From: an uncultured Solobacterium sp.
GTDB taxonomy: Bacteria; Bacillota_I; Bacilli_A; Erysipelotrichales; Erysipelotrichaceae
Length of the DNA stretch: 47,258 bases
Direction: 5' to 3'
NCBI GenBank assembly: GCA_946415785.1
Contig: CAMKTV010000001.1
Span: forward strand, 102,882 to 150,139
Positions within the stretch are counted from its first letter, which is position 1. Every line of letters starts with the position of its first letter. Of this stretch, positions 43,585 through 47,258 are shown piece by piece. The position numbers and the translations under genes are program-made. The notes beneath the pieces were generated by a model. That model was given only the letters and a program-made list of their open reading frames with translations. It ran no database searches and was not told the DNA's origin.

Positions 43585-44499
43585 ATGGAAAATATATTTG
43601 ATATTGTCGTTGTAGGTGGTGGACCTGCAGGCTTAACAGCTGCTTTATATGGCTTAAGAAATGGCAAATCAGTTTTAGTAATTGAAAAATCTGTTTTTGG
43701 TGGGCAGATAGTGAATTCACCAAATGTTGAAAACATACCAGGATTTATTTCTATTTCTGGTGATGAATATGGTGACCTCTTATTAAAACAAGTTCAAGCA
43801 CAGGGTGGTCAGGCAACCTTTGATGAAGTTTTAAAAATTGAATCAGATGGTGAAATGGCGACACTTTATCTTGATTTTGGTGAACCAATAAAAGCCAAGA
43901 CAGTCATCTTGGCAACAGGCACAGTGCACAGAACGTTAGGTTTAGAAAATGAAGAAAAATTCATTGGCAAGAACATTCATTTTTGTGCTGTATGTGATGG
44001 CAGCTTCTATCAAGGAAAGACGGTTGTCATGATAGGTGGTGGAAATTCTGCTTTTGTGGAATCAATCTTATTAACTGATATTGTTGACAAATTAGTTGTC
44101 CTACAAGACCTTCCATATTTTACGGCTGATCAAAAATCACAGGATAAATTATTAAGTAAAACTAATGTAGAAACACATGTGAACACAAAAATTCTTTCTT
44201 ATGAAATAGAAGAAGATAGATTAGTTGGCGTGCGATTTTTAGAAAATGGCGAAGAAAAAGTTGTGAGATGTGATGGCGTATTCTTAGCTGTTGGTTTAGT
44301 TCCAAAGAATGATTATTTTAAAGATTTAGTTGATGTCAATGAATATGGCTATTTTGTTTCTGATGAATTAGGAAAGACAAGAATAAATAATATCTTTGTG
44401 GCAGGTGATTGTAAGAGCAAGAAATTAAGACAAGTAGCCACAGCGGAGGCTGATGGTGCAAATGCTGCAATTTTGGCATGTGATTTATTAAATAGTTAG
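43585..44499 (+). CDS. Thioredoxin-reductase-like flavoprotein
   Basis: FAD disulfide reductase. Seen: the N-terminal FAD motif VVVGGGPAGLTAALYG, the redox pair Cys134-Ala-Val-Cys137 followed by DGS, a second nucleotide motif VVMIGGGNSAF, and the C-terminal FAD motif NIFVAGDCKSKKLRQVATAEADGA. 304 aa matches TrxB. Odd: the arginines of the NADPH-selecting HRRxxxR motif are missing; the strand after GGGNSA runs LVVLQDLPYFTADQKS. So the electron donor may be NADH, ferredoxin or other rather than NADPH. It lies 42 bases behind nrdD-redoxin and is the natural candidate to reduce that fused redoxin. Start follows AAAGGAG. Confidence 0.88.
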   Translation: MENIFDIVVVGGGPAGLTAALYGLRNGKSVLVIEKSVFGGQIVNSPNVENIPGFISISGDEYGDLLLKQVQAQGGQATFDEVLKIESDGEMATLYLDFGEPIKAKTVILATGTVHRTLGLENEEKFIGKNIHFCAVCDGSFYQGKTVVMIGGGNSAFVESILLTDIVDKLVVLQDLPYFTADQKSQDKLLSKTNVETHVNTKILSYEIEEDRLVGVRFLENGEEKVVRCDGVFLAVGLVPKNDYFKDLVDVNEYGYFVSDELGKTRINNIFVAGDCKSKKLRQVATAEADGANAAILACDLLNS

Positions 44500-44506
44500 G
44501 AGATAT

Positions 44507-45751
44507 ATGCAAGATTTAATTAATTTTTTAGATAACAGTCCAACTGCTTTTCAGGCAACACATAACATTAAAGAAGAATTATTAAAGAACGGTTATATTG
44601 AACTTGATGAAAAGAAAATATTTGATATTGAAAAAAATAATAAATTTTTTGTGAAGAGAAATGATTCAAGTTTAATAGCTTTTAATGTTGGAAAGAACTT
44701 AGAAAGTGCTTCTTTAAAAATTTGTGCCAGTCATTGTGATAGCCCAACATTTAAGATTAAGCCTAATAGTACGTTTTATGAAAATGGCTATTTAAAATTA
44801 AATGTTGAAGTATATGGTGGAGCTATTTATTATCCTTGGCTAGATAGACCTCTATCAATTGCTGGCAGAATAGTTGTTAAAGAAGATGGTAAATTAAAAA
44901 CTGTATTATATGACTATAAAAAGCCATTCTGTTTAATTCCATCTGAAGCTATTCATCAAAACAGAGAAGCCAATGATGATTTAAGACTTAATCCACAAGT
45001 TGATATGTTACCAATCTGTTCTTTAAAAAAGGGTGACTTAAAAGAATTTTTACACAATGAATTAAATTTAGAAATTCTTAATTATGAACTTTATTTATAT
45101 CCAACACAAAAAGCTTATGTTTGGGGAATGAGTAATGAATTTATGTCATCGAGCAGACTTGACGATTTAGAATGTGCATATGGAACATTAAACGGCTTTA
45201 TCAATAATTTTGATGATAACAGTATCAATGTATATTGTTTGTTCGACAATGAAGAAATTGGTTCACTCACAAAACAAGGTGCAGGATCAGATTTCTTATT
45301 TAATACATTACATAGAATATGTGATTCATTAAATATTGATTATTATTCTTTACTCGCAAGAGGAATGATGCTGTCTTGTGATAATGCTCAAGGAATTCAT
45401 CCTGCCCATTATGAAAAATTTGATGTTCATAATTGCGCAAGATTGAATGAAGGAGTAGTTATTAAATATAGCGCAAGAGGTTCTTATGCAAGTGATGCCT
45501 TAGGCTCTTCAATTCTGATTGATCAATTAAATAGAAATAATATTAAATATCAATTATTTGCGAACAGATCTGATGTAAGGGGAGGCACGACACTAGGGAA
45601 TATATCTAATGGCCATGTATCGCTTATAACTGTTGATATCGGTTTAGCCCAACTTGCAATGCATTCTGCTTTTGAGACTTGTGGCAGCAGAGATTATAAA
45701 TTATTAATTAGCTGTATAAAAAACTTCTATAGTGAAGAATTGAATTTCTAA
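44507..45751 (+). CDS. apeB: M18-family aminopeptidase (aspartyl aminopeptidase type)
   Basis: Dinuclear zinc aminopeptidase of the cytoplasm, removing N-terminal acidic or other residues. Seen: metal ligands His76 and Asp78 in ASHCDSP, SSSRLDDLECAYG (Asp ligand), FDNEEIGS (catalytic and ligand Glu pair), MLSCDNAQGIHP and the C-terminal His in AQLAMHSAFE, with the family stretch YGGAIYYPWLDRPLSIAG. 414 aa is standard. The ATG has an AGGAGATAT site and lies 7 bases behind the flavoprotein gene, so the two are cotranscribed. Confidence 0.93.
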   Translation: MQDLINFLDNSPTAFQATHNIKEELLKNGYIELDEKKIFDIEKNNKFFVKRNDSSLIAFNVGKNLESASLKICASHCDSPTFKIKPNSTFYENGYLKLNVEVYGGAIYYPWLDRPLSIAGRIVVKEDGKLKTVLYDYKKPFCLIPSEAIHQNREANDDLRLNPQVDMLPICSLKKGDLKEFLHNELNLEILNYELYLYPTQKAYVWGMSNEFMSSSRLDDLECAYGTLNGFINNFDDNSINVYCLFDNEEIGSLTKQGAGSDFLFNTLHRICDSLNIDYYSLLARGMMLSCDNAQGIHPAHYEKFDVHNCARLNEGVVIKYSARGSYASDALGSSILIDQLNRNNIKYQLFANRSDVRGGTTLGNISNGHVSLITVDIGLAQLAMHSAFETCGSRDYKLLISCIKNFYSEELNF

Positions 45752-45773
45752 AATATTATTAATATTTATTGTT

Positions 45774-45808
45774 AAAACTTGTCATATGACAAGTTTTAAT
45801 TATATAAT
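45774..45808 (+). promoter_or_regulatory. Perfect palindrome containing the -35 of the HipA-like gene
   Basis: A 24-bp perfect inverted repeat (half AAAACTTGTCAT) at 45774-45797 contains -35-like TTGTCA (45779-45784). An 18-base spacer leads to TATAAT (45803-45808), and the ATG at 45815 follows after 6 bases. It can end the aminopeptidase transcript and also serve as operator for the HipA-like gene, whose mRNA would be leaderless. Confidence 0.6.
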
Positions 45809-45814
45809 CTTAAT

Positions 45815-46645
45815 ATGAATTCAAATGTTGTAAGAGAATTAAAAGACTATAAATACTTATTCTTTTCAGTTAGCAGACATTCAAGTGGAACAGATGGAAC
45901 ATTTTTAAAAGCTGTAGATGAAAAGAATAATAAAAGATACTATTATAAGCTTTCAAATTATAATTCAGCTGATGGCTTTTTTGGACATGAAAGTGTTAAT
46001 GAAATAATAGTGGATAGACTTCTGAACATTCTTAATATTAATCACTTACATTATGATTTAGTTTATGCCCAGGTAAGCGTAAACAAACAAACTTATCAGG
46101 CATATATGTGTGTTAGCGAAAATTATAAAAAGAATGAAGAAAGTAAGATTTCTTTTGAATCTTTTTATGAAAATAAAAAATATGAAAATGAAGATATATT
46201 GTCATTTTCAAAAAGACACAATTTATTAGACGATATCGAAGATATTATTCTAGTTGACTATCTGATTGATAATAGAGATAGACATGGTGCTAACATTGAG
46301 GTTTTATACAACAAAACAAAAGGTTCATATCGTTTGGCACCTATTTTTGATAATGGATTGTCTTTACTTTTTTCATGTACAAGCGAAGATATGATCAAGG
46401 AATATGATGTAACAAAGAAAATAAAAGCACAATCATATTTTGGGAATAGTGATTTAGAAAAGAATTTGTTGTTGATTAGACCAAATAAAATGAAAATTAT
46501 TAATAAATTAAGTAACAAAGATAAAGAGTATATTTTCAAAGATTTGGATGGAGTAATAAGCAAGAATCATCAAGATAAAATATGGGAATTAATAAATAGA
46601 AGGATAGAAAGCTATGGTTATATACGAAATCAAAGATGCCTATGA
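45815..46645 (+). CDS. HipA-like protein kinase
   Basis: Probable Ser/Thr kinase of the HipA/CtkA fold, the toxin half of persistence-type systems. Seen: Lys45 in RYYYKLSNY (ATP-binding), the GHESVNEIIVDRLL helix (Glu59/Glu63), the catalytic loop DNRDRHGANIEVL (Asp155, Asn160) and metal-binding Asp179 in LAPIFDNGLSLL, plus a C-terminal helical end. 276 aa is short compared with E. coli HipA (440), as the N-subdomain-1 is missing. There is no Shine-Dalgarno site; TATAAT ends 6 bases before the ATG. It ends in TGA and overlaps the next gene by 32 bases, so the two are coupled. No HipB-type HTH gene is visible. Confidence 0.82.
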   Translation: MNSNVVRELKDYKYLFFSVSRHSSGTDGTFLKAVDEKNNKRYYYKLSNYNSADGFFGHESVNEIIVDRLLNILNINHLHYDLVYAQVSVNKQTYQAYMCVSENYKKNEESKISFESFYENKKYENEDILSFSKRHNLLDDIEDIILVDYLIDNRDRHGANIEVLYNKTKGSYRLAPIFDNGLSLLFSCTSEDMIKEYDVTKKIKAQSYFGNSDLEKNLLLIRPNKMKIINKLSNKDKEYIFKDLDGVISKNHQDKIWELINRRIESYGYIRNQRCL

Positions 46646-47258
46646 AAATGATAGGGTACTAGGTTATTTAACTTATTACGAACTTGAAAAGAGTTTTTAT
46701 GTCAATATCAAAGATGGAATCAAAGACGATGATTTGCCCATATCTCTTTTTGTATATTTAAATGAGAATAAAAGATATTTAAATTCAAGACAATCTTTAC
46801 AATGGGTAAGATCAAGAATAATACCAAGCAATAGACAAAACATCAGCGAAATATTGAGAAAATTAAAAATAGATGCTTATGATGAATTCACATTATTTGA
46901 TTATTGTGATGGAAGATCATCTAATGATGAATGTTATGTTTCAAGAATTAAAAATAAAGAATTACCTGAAGAATATCTTCATAATCTTAAATATTCAATT
47001 GATGATTTTTCATATATTGAAGGCAGTGAAATAATGGTATTCTTTAAAGATGGACAAATAAAAAGATGTGATTTAAACAAGATAGTAAATGACGACAGAT
47101 ATGATGCCTTAATTAATAATCCTGAAAGATATAAAGATATTAGAATCATCACTGGTGGCAATGAACTATCGTTCGCAGGTAATTTGTTGATAGATTGTAA
47201 AACACTATATGAAAAAGGTGTTTCAATAAATATCAGTACGAATGATTATTTAAGACTA
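46614..47258 (+). CDS. HipA-partner protein (N-subdomain-like plus DUF2442-like), 3' end beyond window
   Basis: The frame opens at the ATG at 46614 inside the end of the HipA-like gene and runs open to the window edge (215 codons), so it is partial. Residues about 10-110 (LGYLTYYELEKSFYVNI...WVRSRIIPSNRQNISEIL...YDEFTLFDYCDGRSSNDECY) match, as I recall, a conserved clostridial partner of short HipA-like kinases, perhaps supplying the missing N-terminal part. Residues about 140-200 (FSYIEGSEIMVFFKDGQIKR...PERYKDIRII...LYEKGVSI) look like a DUF2442 domain, often found in antitoxins. A two-gene toxin-antitoxin-like unit is inferred. Confidence 0.7.
   Translation, partial: MVIYEIKDAYENDRVLGYLTYYELEKSFYVNIKDGIKDDDLPISLFVYLNENKRYLNSRQSLQWVRSRIIPSNRQNISEILRKLKIDAYDEFTLFDYCDGRSSNDECYVSRIKNKELPEEYLHNLKYSIDDFSYIEGSEIMVFFKDGQIKRCDLNKIVNDDRYDALINNPERYKDIRIITGGNELSFAGNLLIDCKTLYEKGVSINISTNDYLRL

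Noticed and set aside
1-47258. Possible reassignment of TGA to tryptophan
   Set aside because: TGA is rare as a stop (only the symporter and the HipA-like gene end with it), but no gene is interrupted by in-frame TGA and Trp is always TGG; the proteins are full length under the standard code.
1-47258. tRNA or rRNA genes
   Set aside because: I looked for T-loop and anticodon-arm patterns in the spacers and found none; small ones could be missed by eye, but every spacer over 100 bases was read.

Overview
The window is strongly AT-rich, gene-dense chromosomal DNA from a low-GC Bacillota. The combination of an RNA polymerase delta subunit, an oxygen-independent class III ribonucleotide reductase, rubredoxin, PTS sugar uptake and very large secreted carbohydrate-active proteins suggests an anaerobic, probably gut-dwelling, Erysipelotrichia- or Bacilli-type bacterium. 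This is an inference from gene content; no rRNA or tRNA was seen. TAA and TAG end almost every gene. TGA is a stop only in the first gene and in the HipA-like gene.

Layout. 1-3.0 kb: the 3' part of a dicarboxylate/amino-acid:cation symporter, a gene scrap, an unknown protein and a metallo-beta-lactamase-fold hydrolase. 3.1-6.9 kb: an accessory island with an AbiE-type toxin-antitoxin pair, an unknown membrane-anchored protein, a type III (RNA-protein) toxin-antitoxin locus with two pseudoknot-forming repeats, an unidentified tandem structured RNA, and the frameshifted remnant of a secreted-protein gene. 6.9-12.4 kb: a tight four-gene operon (fructokinase, amylosucrase-like GH13, HAD phosphatase, sucrose-type PTS IIBCA) behind a cre-like site. 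12.5-24.0 kb: a small unknown gene behind a Shine-Dalgarno-masking hairpin, then a 1436-residue secreted SGNH esterase, a 1717-residue secreted beta-helix protein and a secreted putative cysteine peptidase. 24.1-30.7 kb: guaA, a YwaF-family membrane protein, and an operon of a PASTA membrane protein with an FtsX/LolD-type ABC transporter. 30.8-35.4 kb: a 1528-residue secreted GH43 protein that shares most of its non-catalytic modules with the SGNH esterase. 35.4-39.9 kb: a second YwaF-type protein (minus strand), a WYL regulator, rubredoxin, rpoE, a second AbiE pair and a zinc-ribbon membrane protein. 40-44.5 kb: an anaerobic dNTP-synthesis cluster, made of a MarR/radical-SAM fusion activase with two tandem palindromic operators, NrdD with a fused C-terminal redoxin, and a thioredoxin-reductase-like flavoprotein. 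44.5 kb to the end: an M18 aminopeptidase, a HipA-like kinase and its partner gene, which runs off the window.

Most noteworthy: (1) the type III toxin-antitoxin locus, whose two RNA repeats show compensatory stem changes and the same potential pseudoknot; (2) the unidentified two-copy structured RNA just after it; (3) the regulator/activase fusion with its own operators, joined to an NrdD-redoxin and flavoprotein electron chain; (4) a sucrose operon built on an amylosucrase-like enzyme instead of a sucrose-6-phosphate hydrolase; (5) repeated, unnamed extracellular modules shared by the secreted esterase, GH43 and beta-helix proteins. Four toxin-antitoxin-like modules occur in 47 kb.
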